Source: a virus. Taken from it: DNA of 42,033 nt. Under the pieces are notes generated by a model. The model was not told the DNA's origin, made no database searches, and worked only from the letters and a program-made list of their open reading frames with translations. Location of the stretch: positions 1-42,033 of the IMG/VR virus record IMGVR_UViG_3300010157_000112; one strand, 5' to 3'. Positions 15,658 to 21,832 of the stretch are shown piece by piece. The position numbers and the translations under genes were made by a program. How positions within the stretch are numbered: the stretch's first letter is position 1; each line of letters starts with the position of its first letter.

Positions 15658-15820
15658 TGAGTTGGCTTACCTCCGTTGCCGCACAGGGACTGAATGCCCA
15701 TCGCACCTTCTCTTTTCATCTCGCATACATTAGTTATCACGTACTACTAATGCGTGAGCCTTTAAATTACTCGGTTCTTGAATTGATTAAGTATGATTAG
15801 AGGTGGGCTTAGCCAACTCA
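15658..15820 (-). other. Structured leader with long inverted repeat
   Basis: TGAGTTGGCTTA (15658-15669) and TTAGCCAACTCA (15809-15820) pair over 11 of 12 bases, bracketing about 140 bases. On the leftward transcript the second arm ends about 25 bases before the start of the 15369-15632 gene. This could present or hide the ribosome site. Confidence 0.45.
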
Positions 15821-15825
15821 TCCTA

Positions 15826-15850
15826 TTTGGTATTCATATGTGATACCAAA
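15826..15850. promoter_or_regulatory. Palindrome centred on CATATG
   Basis: TTTGGTAT (15826-15833) and ATACCAAA (15843-15850) are perfect inverted arms around CATATG. It sits directly after the stop of 15852-16343. It could be an operator or an mRNA hairpin. Confidence 0.45.
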
Positions 15851-15851
15851 C

Positions 15852-16343
15852 CTAGAGGTTTAGTGATTCTTTTTCAACGTTCCACATATTGATAGCGTTA
15901 TCAGTTGTGTTAGCGATTGCTTGGTTGAAAGTCTCTGAGGTCCATTTGCGTAAGCCAATGGCTTGATACAGAGTCTTGATGTAATTAGAGGCTTGTTGTG
16001 CCGGTACTCTCATAATTACTTCTTTTGCCAAGTCTAATTGACCTGACATATAAGCCATACTCGCTGCGTATTCACAAAGAGTAAGTTCGGTTTTTGTTTG
16101 AACATGCTCAACAGTATTTAGTGCTTGAATAAATGTTCTAGCACATCCTTCTGTTGAATTGCTTTTTAATGCGATCACTAAGAAAGCATCACGTAGCGCT
16201 TCTGTTTGTGTTGACCACTCAAGTAGATTGCTAGGCATAATGCCTGCACTTACATACAGAACTAATTGTTCTGCCCCATCTATTGAGCCGCTTATCTGTG
16301 GATAGACTGCTTGTGGATCATACTTAGCCGATAGGTTCGACAT
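15852..16343 (-). CDS. Hypothetical helical protein
   Basis: A 163-residue, alanine-rich, predominantly helical protein (TELTLCEYAASMAYMSGQLDLAKEVIMRV). The repeat-like helices could be a TPR- or DUF4192-like fold, but the match is too weak to assert. It overlaps the upstream zinc gene by 20 bases. A degenerate recurrent motif lies inside (16203-16214). Confidence 0.6.
   Translation of the reverse strand: MSNLSAKYDPQAVYPQISGSIDGAEQLVLYVSAGIMPSNLLEWSTQTEALRDAFLVIALKSNSTEGCARTFIQALNTVEHVQTKTELTLCEYAASMAYMSGQLDLAKEVIMRVPAQQASNYIKTLYQAIGLRKWTSETFNQAIANTTDNAINMWNVEKESLNL
16203..16214 (-). repeat. Degenerate copy of the recurrent motif
   Basis: TCAACACAAACA on the leftward strand, 11 of 12 matches, within a coding region (STQTEA). 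It keeps the regular spacing of the series. Confidence 0.6.
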
Positions 16344-17049
16344 AGTCTGCCACCATCCTTTCTAGTAGTGTTGCTGCTGATTTGATGATCTTTCCATCAC
16401 GTAAACGAAGAGGGGTTCCATCCCACTGTGTACGCTCAGGTTTACTTCCATAGTCTCTCTTCTTAGAGCCACTACAGAAATAACAAGTTTGGCTTCTCTT
16501 TACCATATGAGACTGATCATTTCCGTGTACACACGGCAAGCTATGCCAGTATCTATGGCCCTTAACATCCATATCAGGATGTTTTGCGCAGGTTTGAAAG
16601 CCTTTTTCATTTATTTTGACGTTGTAACAAGTATCGGTGCTGCACCAACCATCTAATAATCCGGTCTGTGAACATTGACGACAGCCTTGTATCTTAGGCT
16701 TACTAAGAGGGGCGCCATCTTCTTGTAAATAGAACTTATGATTACGCTGGAATACTTGAATACCTGCGTAACGTTGGATAGTAAGACGTACTGAGTGACT
16801 GCGTAATGGGTTCCAAGTACTGCCCCAATGTGTAACTGTATCTATACCGCTGATAACAGTTGTTCCGTCTTTATGGAAGGTAACGAACTTACTTGTTCCT
16901 CCACCAAAGTGCCAACCTATATTTATGGGACTATCAGCGTCCCATTTGTTTTCTTTCCAGATGCGAAGACCTCTATCATATAAAGGACGCTCATACTTCT
17001 TGCGACCTCCAGATAAGAAAGTCGAACCCCAATTCCAATCAGGAATCAT
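16324..17049 (-). CDS. Hypothetical protein with several zinc knuckles
   Basis: A 241-residue protein. The N-terminal part is Trp- and Gly-rich (WNWGSTFLSGG...GWHFGGGTSKFVTFHKDGTT), probably beta. The middle has CRQCSQTGLLDGWCSTDTC and a later C-x-KHP and CVHG/CYFC series, at least two zinc sites. GHRYWH occurs in the linker, as in the 830-1306 protein. Starts at a TAATG junction. No family recognised. Confidence 0.6.
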   Translation of the reverse strand: MIPDWNWGSTFLSGGRKKYERPLYDRGLRIWKENKWDADSPINIGWHFGGGTSKFVTFHKDGTTVISGIDTVTHWGSTWNPLRSHSVRLTIQRYAGIQVFQRNHKFYLQEDGAPLSKPKIQGCRQCSQTGLLDGWCSTDTCYNVKINEKGFQTCAKHPDMDVKGHRYWHSLPCVHGNDQSHMVKRSQTCYFCSGSKKRDYGSKPERTQWDGTPLRLRDGKIIKSAATLLERMVADYVEPIG

Positions 17050-17360
17050 TAATCAACCTCCTCATAAAATAATGATACTTTGCTCTGCTGTTGTAAGTCA
17101 AACATCCGCTCACGCAGACGCTCAACCTGTTTTGCTGGTTCTTCTTCCTCATAAAAAGAAAGACTAATGGGGAAGATCGGTGCTTCTTGTGCGGGTTGAT
17201 TTGACAATAAGCCAATTACCATGCCAAGACCATCGATTATGCCGGCACTATAAGAGCGCATTACTTGGCTCTCTTCGAACTGGCTATCTTGATGTTCTTC
17301 CCACATTAACCGATTGATCTTGTCAATCAGTCCCTTGCGCTTAACCAGTAACTTTCGCAT
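17049..17360 (-). CDS. Hypothetical protein
   Basis: A 103-residue protein with Shine-Dalgarno AAGGAGG. A basic start (MRKLLVKRKGLIDKINRL), a hydrophobic middle (SAGIIDGLGMVIGLL) that is too polar for a clear membrane span, and a charged coiled-coil-like tail. No family recognised. Confidence 0.6.
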   Translation of the reverse strand: MRKLLVKRKGLIDKINRLMWEEHQDSQFEESQVMRSYSAGIIDGLGMVIGLLSNQPAQEAPIFPISLSFYEEEEPAKQVERLRERMFDLQQQSKVSLFYEEVD

Positions 17361-17381
17361 ACTGGTACCTCCTTATGGGTA

Positions 17382-17407
17382 AGCCCCCGCCATTGCTGAC
17401 GGGGGCT
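17382..17407 (-). terminator. Stable hairpin after recurrent motif
   Basis: AGCCCCCG (17382-17389) pairs with CGGGGGCT (17400-17407). On the leftward transcript the order is stop, motif, hairpin, Shine-Dalgarno, next ATG. There is no U-run, so it is a weak terminator or a processing/stability element. Confidence 0.55.
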
Positions 17408-17410
17408 GGT

Positions 17411-17423
17411 TTGTTTGTGTTGG
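17411..17423 (-). repeat. Conserved CCAACACAAACAA motif
   Basis: Exact 13-mer directly abutting the TAA stop of 17424-17858, the same arrangement as at 12051. Confidence 0.85.
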
Positions 17424-17858
17424 TTAGCGAATGAATGACGCCCATGTAGATGATGAACTGATCTTGAATTCAGTATCAGTTGCACCATCAATTAGAGCGA
17501 TAGCATTTTGTACTTGCTCATACTCAGATACAGCATCATGACGAGTATTTTTGTACTGTGGTTCACGCTCATTAGTTGGGCGTTCACCTAGCGCAGCCTC
17601 AGCCAATTCAATATTAAATGAATAGGTTAAAGAGAATCGATTGTGATACTTATTAGTATCAACCTCGTAAGCTTTAGCTACATTCTTTTTAGCCCATGCT
17701 TTGGCTTTGCTATCCCAAGCGTCTTGACGCTTGTTGAGAGTTGATTGGTTCTTTTCCCATTCACTTATCTCTGCGTCCATACGCTTGAGTGTTTCGGTTA
17801 GTTTCTTGACTAAGTCTTTCTTAGCCCAAGTTGTTGCGATGACCTTGTTACTGGCCAT
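17424..17858 (-). CDS. Hypothetical coiled-coil protein
   Basis: A 144-residue protein with an N-terminal coiled-coil (KKDLVKKLTETLKRMDAEIS, then further heptads to about residue 65) and a polar folded C-terminal half. Strong AAGGAGG site. No family recognised. Confidence 0.65.
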   Translation of the reverse strand: MASNKVIATTWAKKDLVKKLTETLKRMDAEISEWEKNQSTLNKRQDAWDSKAKAWAKKNVAKAYEVDTNKYHNRFSLTYSFNIELAEAALGERPTNEREPQYKNTRHDAVSEYEQVQNAIALIDGATDTEFKISSSSTWASFIR

Positions 17859-17871
17859 AGCACGCCTCCTT

Positions 17872-18177
17872 TTAGTTAGGTGGTGTTACAGGGACTCCTG
17901 CAACATATTCATTCTCTTGGCTATCAATAACCACGAGAGTGTTTTCAACGTAGGCATTGCCTACTGGCGTTTCTCCAATCGTTGCGTAAACCAATGCGCT
18001 CTTCAGACTCTGAAGCTCATCTTCGGTAAGGTGCAAGAGCTTGGTTTTTGCTAAACGATCGACCATACCTATAACACGACCAGCACACTCTAGACGAGTG
18101 GCATCTTCGGTCAAGTCATCGGAATATTTTTTCTCTTTGAGGTAGTCCAAAGAGTAGACTTTGAGGTTATTAGGCAT
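17872..18177 (-). CDS. Hypothetical protein
   Basis: A 101-residue protein. An N-terminal helix-rich part (YLKEKKYSDDLTEDATRLE), then VGNAYVENTLVVIDSQENEY and a proline-rich end. Overlaps the upstream gene by eight bases. No family recognised. Confidence 0.6.
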   Translation of the reverse strand: MPNNLKVYSLDYLKEKKYSDDLTEDATRLECAGRVIGMVDRLAKTKLLHLTEDELQSLKSALVYATIGETPVGNAYVENTLVVIDSQENEYVAGVPVTPPN

Positions 18178-18463
18178 TAGACATAGCCTCTAACTTCTCA
18201 GGATCAAATGCCGGAGTTAGAGATGTTGCTGTGTACACCTTTCCTGTTTTCCAATGAGGAATTGATTTGTGGTTCCAACGACCACCCATAGCCTTCCAAG
18301 CTTCACGCTTGGCATTACTAGCAGCACTGCGACCATTCACGTGAGTGAAGTTAGTCTTTTCTGGCTGTGCTGGGCCTGGGTTTTTCTTGCGTGCTTTACC
18401 GTTCTTACGGTCGCCCGCTGTGTTTACTTTAGGAGCTGGTGCTCCTCCTCTACCTTTTGCCAT
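18170..18463 (-). CDS. Basic hypothetical protein
   Basis: A 97-residue protein. The first 35 residues are Gly/Lys/Pro-rich and basic (MAKGRGGAPAPKVNTAGDRK), then a Trp-containing segment (AWKAMGGRWNHKSIPHWKTG). Possibly nucleic-acid binding. Shine-Dalgarno AAAGGGG. Confidence 0.6.
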   Translation of the reverse strand: MAKGRGGAPAPKVNTAGDRKNGKARKKNPGPAQPEKTNFTHVNGRSAASNAKREAWKAMGGRWNHKSIPHWKTGKVYTATSLTPAFDPEKLEAMSNA

Positions 18464-18483
18464 TGTCTGGCCCCTTTCGGAGG

Positions 18484-18639
18484 TTAGTTGATTGTCTCTA
18501 CACGAGTGTATAGAGTGTTGATGCCATCATTCCATAGCATCAATGCTTCGTTGCGTGTGAGGCCATAGAATAACTGGGCCTCTATAATGAACAGGTGCTT
18601 GCCGATGAATGTGTCGGGCGTTGTTTGTGTTGGTTGCAT
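18484..18639 (-). CDS. 51-residue protein whose start contains the recurrent motif
   Basis: Starts at a TAATG junction with the preceding gene and begins MQPTQTTPDTFIGKHLFIIE, so the recurrent nucleotide motif encodes PTQT at its N-terminus. The remainder is helical (AQLFYGLTRNEALMLWNDGI). No strong Shine-Dalgarno; coupling is likely. Function unknown. Confidence 0.6.
   Translation of the reverse strand: MQPTQTTPDTFIGKHLFIIEAQLFYGLTRNEALMLWNDGINTLYTRVETIN
18621..18633 (-). repeat. Conserved CCAACACAAACAA motif
   Basis: Exact 13-mer on the leftward strand, five bases after the stop of 18639-18878 and within the first codons of 18484-18639. Confidence 0.85.
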
Positions 18640-18878
18640 TAGATATGCCAATCTAATAGATCAGTTGTTCCCCATTTACGATAGGGTGCATCTATGATGC
18701 TATATAACTTCCACCATCTATACCCTGCTTTGGGCATAGTCTCTTCGTTCTCATACTTAATTTCATATCTTAATGCTTTATGCAATGGGTATGAAGATAA
18801 GTGGTCGCACCAATTAGCAAACCATCTAAGAGGTAATACATTTGTTTTGTGTATCGGTGTGGTTTTAAAATCTTCCAT
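18639..18878 (-). CDS. Trp/His-rich hypothetical protein
   Basis: A 79-residue protein beginning MEDFKTTPIHKTNVLPLRWF, containing WCDHLSSYPLHKALRYEIKY and ending in WHI. The start at 18878 follows GAAAGGATAAC; an upstream in-frame ATG (18914) lacks this site. No family recognised. Confidence 0.6.
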   Translation of the reverse strand: MEDFKTTPIHKTNVLPLRWFANWCDHLSSYPLHKALRYEIKYENEETMPKAGYRWWKLYSIIDAPYRKWGTTDLLDWHI

Positions 18879-18897
18879 TGTTATCCTTTCTATTAGA

Positions 18898-19018
18898 TGA
18901 GCAGTTTTAATCATCGTGCTCAGGATGTTTGGCGTAGGCGAGGATACTTTTTACTCCTAGGAGCTATCACTATCGTGCCATACCAATTATGGTGAGCAGT
19001 TTAACCTCATTGCTCAGG
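18898..19018 (-). repeat. Pair of imperfect direct repeats, each a small hairpin
   Basis: TGAGCAGTTTTAATCATCGTGCTCAGGA (18898-18925, cited by position) recurs imperfectly at 18993-19018. Each has GAGCA and TGCTC arms. They lie in the non-coding stretch between the genes at 18878 and 19058, where no gene is seen. They could be regulatory sites or leader hairpins. Confidence 0.5.
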
Positions 19019-19057
19019 AGTCGTGTTTTACCTCAGGTCTCGCCAGACCAACTGTCA

Positions 19058-19261
19058 CTAGTAAATTGGAGTAATCTTTACAAGATCTTCTTCCAATTTA
19101 GTAGAGACATATTTGCCACTCTCTCGAGTGGATTCGTAACAACCTTTCCAAGTTTCGTGATAGGTATCAGTACCATTGCGGACTCTGATTTCTAGCTTGG
19201 ATTGGTGTGATTGGATTCTCCGACCACAGTTGTTACAATATTGCAAGGCGGGTTTCGCCAT
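19058..19261 (-). CDS. Small zinc-finger protein
   Basis: A 67-residue protein beginning MAKPALQYCNNCGRRI, with CxxC and a later lone Cys (KGCYES). Start at 19261 chosen because AAAGGAGG lies eight to ten bases upstream; an in-frame ATG nine codons earlier has no such site. Possible zinc or structural role. Confidence 0.65.
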   Translation of the reverse strand: MAKPALQYCNNCGRRIQSHQSKLEIRVRNGTDTYHETWKGCYESTRESGKYVSTKLEEDLVKITPIY

Positions 19262-19316
19262 TGCGGTACCTCCTTTTAGCAGGTACATCCCACTACTTGT
19301 GGGAATACTAATACAG

Positions 19317-19341
19317 ATGGGGGTTGCTAGGCAACCCCCAT
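19317..19341 (-). other. 11-bp perfect hairpin
   Basis: ATGGGGGTTGC (19317-19327) and GCAACCCCCAT (19331-19341) pair fully around TAG. It stands between the 38-residue ORF and the 19058-19261 gene. No U-run on either strand; likely an mRNA stability or attenuation element. Confidence 0.6.
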
Positions 19342-19404
19342 ACTGTCAGTTATCCAGGATTAAAGAGGGATTGGACAATCAGTTCAATCCATAACTCACG
19401 ATGG

Positions 19405-19521
19405 CTATGGGTATCGTAAAGGGCTCAGACCAGGGGTTCGGATACATCTATTAGCGAACTCATTACTGAGTAAAGCGTTCGAAGCCTTAGCAACTGCTTT
19501 GCCTAATTTCTCAATACACAC
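19405..19521 (-). CDS. Possible 38-residue basic peptide
   Basis: An open frame from GTG at 19521, seven bases after AAAGGA, encoding MCIEKLGKAVAKASNALLSN then a basic proline-containing tail. The N-terminal half is an amphipathic helix. It lies in the stretch between the 17-base inverted repeat and the 19317 hairpin. Real gene status is uncertain. Confidence 0.4.
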   Translation of the reverse strand: MCIEKLGKAVAKASNALLSNEFANRCIRTPGLSPLRYP

Positions 19522-19553
19522 TCGATATTCCTTTCATTGGTTGTCTATACAAC

Positions 19554-19766
19554 CAGGACACACACTAAACGAACTACAAAAGGACCTTTACTCATCTTCG
19601 GGTTTACCTTTTCCACAGCCCTGTTAGTGAGTAGATTCTAGGAATCTATCCGATACGCCACTGCGCTCAACAACTGTGGGGAATTACAAGCATAGAACGC
19701 TAAGTTGAACAGACAACCGCTGCGTCGTGCTTATCCTTTGAGTGTAGGTGTTTAGTGTGTGTCCTG
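19554..19766 (-). ncRNA. Candidate structured RNA bounded by 17-bp inverted repeat
   Basis: CAGGACACACACTAAAC (19554-19570) and GTTTAGTGTGTGTCCTG (19750-19766) are perfectly complementary over 17 bases and enclose about 180 bases with no convincing gene. Inside are CCACAG/CTGTGG arms (about 19612 and 19672) and TAGATTC/GAATCTA (19632-19648). The outer helix may continue via CTAC and AAAGGA pairing. Only short frames occur here. This could be an RNA, a leader or a recombination footprint. Strand follows the surrounding genes. Confidence 0.45.
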
Positions 19767-19782
19767 ACTGTACAGGCGGGGA

Positions 19783-19795
19783 TTGTTTGTGTTGG
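19783..19795 (-). repeat. Conserved CCAACACAAACAA motif
   Basis: Exact 13-mer on the leftward strand, 23 bases after the stop of 19819-20061, followed by TCCCCGCC, which resembles the core of the separate GC-box element at 20746 and 21022. Confidence 0.85.
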
Positions 19796-19818
19796 AGCGA
19801 CAGTTAGTATTAGTTACT

Positions 19819-20061
19819 CTATGACCTTCTGCTCTCATAGTCTGAGATTGCTTCTTGTATTGTTCGTCCATAATCCCCTTGTACACACATACCTGAGTCT
19901 TCCATATATGTGTGAACAACAAAAGGGGTTACTTTATTGTGGGCTAGAAAACACAGCACTATTGTTGTGTTTGGATATATGCCCGGCTTACAGGCTAGTA
20001 CAAGCCCTTTGTTAGATTCAATATTAGTACCTATACTGATAACTGTTATATCGTCAGTCAT
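19819..20061 (-). CDS. Hypothetical protein
   Basis: An 80-residue protein with AAAAAGGAGA upstream of ATG. Strand-rich N-terminus (DITVISIGTNIESNKGLVLA), then IVLCFLAHNKVTPFVVHTY. No known domain. The preceding overlapping gene ends inside its start (ATGACTGA). Confidence 0.6.
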   Translation of the reverse strand: MTDDITVISIGTNIESNKGLVLACKPGIYPNTTIVLCFLAHNKVTPFVVHTYMEDSGMCVQGDYGRTIQEAISDYESRRS

Positions 20062-20203
20062 TGCTTATCTCCTTTTTCCATAGCCTACGCATACGCCTAG
20101 ACCAACGCTTCTTGTTGGGTAAGGAAGTTGCTGCATTCGAGCGCCTCAATTCCTGAATCCTTTGTACCTTGGACTTGTCCTTGTTGGGATAACTGCGGAA
20201 CAT
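20054..20203 (-). CDS. Embedded basic mini-protein
   Basis: A 49-residue frame starting MFRSYPNKDKSKVQRIQELR and ending with an Arg/Lys-rich helix. It lies mostly inside the 20097-20327 gene in another frame and overlaps the next start by eight bases. It has AAAGGAG seven to eight bases before its ATG. Charge pattern and spacing look like a genuine gene, possibly nucleic-acid binding. Confidence 0.5.
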   Translation of the reverse strand: MFRSYPNKDKSKVQRIQELRRSNAATSLPNKKRWSRRMRRLWKKEISND

Positions 20204-20327
20204 AGATAGTCTCCTTTATCTGCATAGCCATTACCTGCTGAATGATTGCAAGACATAGCAAGTGCTTGTCGTGCTGAGTGATAGCACCTGCCTTACTTAT
20301 CTTGGCTGTTACTTGTAGCGTGTTCAT
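20097..20327 (-). CDS. Hypothetical protein overlapped by a second frame
   Basis: A 76-residue protein with AGGAAGG before its ATG, directly downstream of a terminator hairpin. The first 45 residues look like a folded helical domain (AITQHDKHLLCLAIIQQVMA). The last 30 are Gln/Gly-rich and coincide with the embedded gene, so they may be constrained by it. Confidence 0.5.
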   Translation of the reverse strand: MNTLQVTAKISKAGAITQHDKHLLCLAIIQQVMAMQIKETIYVPQLSQQGQVQGTKDSGIEALECSNFLTQQEALV

Positions 20328-20350
20328 TGTTGCCTTCCTGTAGAGGGATA

Positions 20351-20394
20351 AAAGAAGGGCGGGGAGAGCCCCCTCTAGCTCTCAACCCGCCCGG
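20351..20394 (-). terminator. Intrinsic terminator in leftward block
   Basis: On the leftward strand GGGCGGGTTGAGAGC pairs with GCTCTCCCCGCCC, followed by TTCTTTT. This is the only leftward hairpin here with a convincing U-rich tail. It probably ends transcription from the genes at 20427-22421, or attenuates it, so the genes downstream may need their own promoter or an antitermination mechanism. Confidence 0.75.
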
Positions 20395-20426
20395 TGTCTA
20401 CGTAGATGTAGACCTCTCACATAATG

Positions 20427-20555
20427 CTACTTATTGAGCGTCTCCTTGAGGAGTTTGACTTGCAGACGCATAGTGCCGACTTCGGCAAGGGTTGCGATAC
20501 AAAACTCCTCTAACTTGCTGAGATGTTCGTCAATAATGCGGGCTAACTCTTCCAT
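20427..20555 (-). CDS. 42-residue helical protein
   Basis: MEELARIIDEHLSKLEEFCI continues to a long heptad-like helix ending LKETLNK, a probable coiled coil. The ATG follows TTAGGAGACGAGCA, a good ribosome site. It overlaps the upstream gene by 13 bases. Confidence 0.6.
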   Translation of the reverse strand: MEELARIIDEHLSKLEEFCIATLAEVGTMRLQVKLLKETLNK

Positions 20556-20686
20556 TGCTCGTCTCCTAACGATACGGATACATTAAACGGACCGACTTGG
20601 ATAGCAATCTCTTTAGAGAATGAATACCAAGCGACATTAAGTGCAATACCCCAATTGCGTGGGGTAATTATCCAATGTAGGTGCAT
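20543..20686 (-). CDS. 47-residue hypothetical protein
   Basis: MHLHWIITPRNWGIALNVAW and onward, an aromatic-rich small protein with GAAAGGAAAGACA before ATG. Strand-rich (IAIQVGPFNVSVSLG). It lies between the motif at 20718 and the coiled-coil gene. No family recognised. Confidence 0.6.
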   Translation of the reverse strand: MHLHWIITPRNWGIALNVAWYSFSKEIAIQVGPFNVSVSLGDEQWKS

Positions 20687-20717
20687 TGTCTTTCCTTTCT
20701 TATAGGTGGTGCGTGGG

Positions 20718-20730
20718 TTGTTTGTGTTGG
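20718..20730 (-). repeat. Conserved CCAACACAAACAA motif
   Basis: Exact 13-mer on the leftward strand, following the CCCCGCC hairpin after the 20765-21004 gene. Confidence 0.85.
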
Positions 20731-20745
20731 TACGCCCCCGCCGGC

Positions 20746-20767
20746 AGAAAATTGGCGGGGAAACTTA
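20746..20767 (-). repeat. 22-bp GC-box repeat, copy 1
   Basis: AGAAAATTGGCGGGGAAACTTA in plus sense, spanning the stop of 20765-21004. With the neighbouring CCCCCGCCGG it can form a CCCCGCC/GGCGGGG hairpin. Identical to 21022-21043. Confidence 0.8.
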
Positions 20768-21004
20768 CTTTAGTGTATATAATTCAACAGCCTTAGTTTC
20801 ATACTCCATAACCTGTTCAGTTATAACATAGCCAATTACATCATTGTCTTGAGCATCTGTTATTAGTTCGGCTACAACCTTCATAGTTCCATCACACATC
20901 TCAAAGAAAAATGTGCGTGAAGCATCAGTTACCTCAGAAGGGCATTGACGATAGAGCATCTCAAACATAGGGTTATCCTGACTTATAACAGGGTTTAATC
21001 CCAT
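20765..21004 (-). CDS. Hypothetical protein
   Basis: A 79-residue protein with AAAGGAG upstream. It has an FFFEMCDGTMKVVAEL core and a final strand (YVITEQVMEYETKAVELYTL). No family recognised. Its stop lies inside the GC-box repeat. Confidence 0.6.
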   Translation of the reverse strand: MGLNPVISQDNPMFEMLYRQCPSEVTDASRTFFFEMCDGTMKVVAELITDAQDNDVIGYVITEQVMEYETKAVELYTLK

Positions 21005-21021
21005 CTACTTCTCCTTTCTGT

Positions 21022-21043
21022 AGAAAATTGGCGGGGAAACTTA
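21022..21043 (-). repeat. 22-bp GC-box repeat, copy 2
   Basis: Identical 22 bases to 20746-20767, again spanning the TAA stop of the upstream gene (21041-21253) and lying in the leader of 20765-21004. Confidence 0.85.
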
Positions 21044-21253
21044 TTTGTTGAGGGTATAGTGTGTCTCGTATGTAGAGATAAACGAGAAGGCACCGGCACA
21101 GGTATAGCAATACACTTCAGTAGGCACGCCTAGCATAAAGGCATCAGTACCGGAGTAGACGAGTTTGGTGGATTCACAATTAGGGACAGCACACACCTTT
21201 GGAGCGGGCTTGGTGTGTTGGGAACATACGTATGAGCCTAGGCAACCGCACAT
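21041..21253 (-). CDS. Cys-rich zinc-binding protein
   Basis: A 70-residue protein starting MCGCLGSYVCSQH, then CAVPNCES and YCYTCAG: eight cysteines and a His, enough for two zinc sites. It begins the base after the previous stop (TAAATG). Function unknown. Confidence 0.65.
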   Translation of the reverse strand: MCGCLGSYVCSQHTKPAPKVCAVPNCESTKLVYSGTDAFMLGVPTEVYCYTCAGAFSFISTYETHYTLNK

Positions 21254-21385
21254 TTACTTAGCCTTTGCCTTAGCCTTACAGGTCTTACATACATAAGACG
21301 AGCCGATAGTAACGAGGTGCATTACTTCAGCCCCGCGTATCTCTTGCTTGCTCTTGCACTTAGCGCAATAGATGGTTGCGTTCAT
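21254..21385 (-). CDS. 43-residue zinc ribbon
   Basis: MNATIYCAKCKSKQEIRGAE and onward, with a second pair (YVCKTC) and a Lys-Ala tail: two CxxC knuckles. AAAGG upstream. Stop adjoins the next start. Likely a zinc ribbon of the kind that helps transcription or replication proteins. Confidence 0.65.
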   Translation of the reverse strand: MNATIYCAKCKSKQEIRGAEVMHLVTIGSSYVCKTCKAKAKAK

Positions 21386-21408
21386 AGCATTACCTTTCGT
21401 GGGTGGGA

Positions 21409-21438
21409 TTGTTTATGTCGGGCGAAAATCGGCGGGGA
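21409..21438 (-). repeat. Degenerate composite of motif and GC-box
   Basis: TTGTTTATGTCGG (21409-21421, 11 of 13) adjoins GAAAATCGGCGGGGA (21424-21438), a relative of the 22-bp GC-box repeat. The two elements also sit side by side at 20718-20767. Confidence 0.65.
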
Positions 21439-21636
21439 TACCGATGGCTCTCTGTGTAGATAGAGAGTGAGAGAGACATAAGGAACAGAGACCATACACG
21501 CTCACTAAGAAGCCTCAGTCATAAGTCTTATGTCTCTTCCACTAACTACCTAGTAACTACCTGCTCATAGAGTAGCCCCCTAGCCGTAGGCCTGGTGGTA
21601 CTCACAATGATCATAGATAGTTGCCGACAGTAGCCT

Positions 21637-21681
21637 GAATAGACTCCCCACTCCCAATGATGGGAGATAGGGAGCCTATTC
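21637..21681. other. 45-base extended hairpin
   Basis: GAATAGACTCCC (21637-21648) and GGGAGCCTATTC (21670-21681) pair with one mismatch, then CTCCCA/TGGGAG (21651-21656, 21661-21666) closes an ATGA-type loop. A long, strong stem. Confidence 0.6.
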
Positions 21682-21770
21682 GTTAGCAGGACACCGAATT
21701 GCGGGCGTGGATTGCTCTGGGGGGCTAGACATTACACCTAGCACTGAGCCGATTGGTCGGCATACCCCAT

Positions 21771-21798
21771 CTATGACCATAGAGACTATGACCATAGA
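21771..21798. repeat. Tandem operator-like palindrome
   Basis: CTATGACCATAGA occurs at 21771-21783 and 21786-21798 with a 15-base period. Each unit contains CTATG..CATAG, an inverted arm pair. It looks like a double regulator-binding site. Confidence 0.55.
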
Positions 21799-21802
21799 TA
21801 GA

Positions 21803-21832
21803 GGCAGGGGGAGAACCTAATCCCCCCCTGCT
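21803..21832 (-). terminator. GC-rich hairpin after 21849 gene
   Basis: GCAGGGGG pairs with CCCCCTGC around an AT-rich loop, 17 bases after the stop of the 21849-22421 gene. No U-run, so it may attenuate. Confidence 0.5.

Noticed and set aside
19554-19766. Group I intron or tRNA-like element
   Set aside because: No conserved P7/guanosine-site, no cloverleaf and no CCA end was found; only the outer inverted repeat is certain.
21386-21520. A 37-codon frame ending in the start of 21254-21385 (MVSVPYVSLTLYL...)
   Set aside because: No ribosome site, and its sequence lies in the hairpin-rich stretch and repeat copies.
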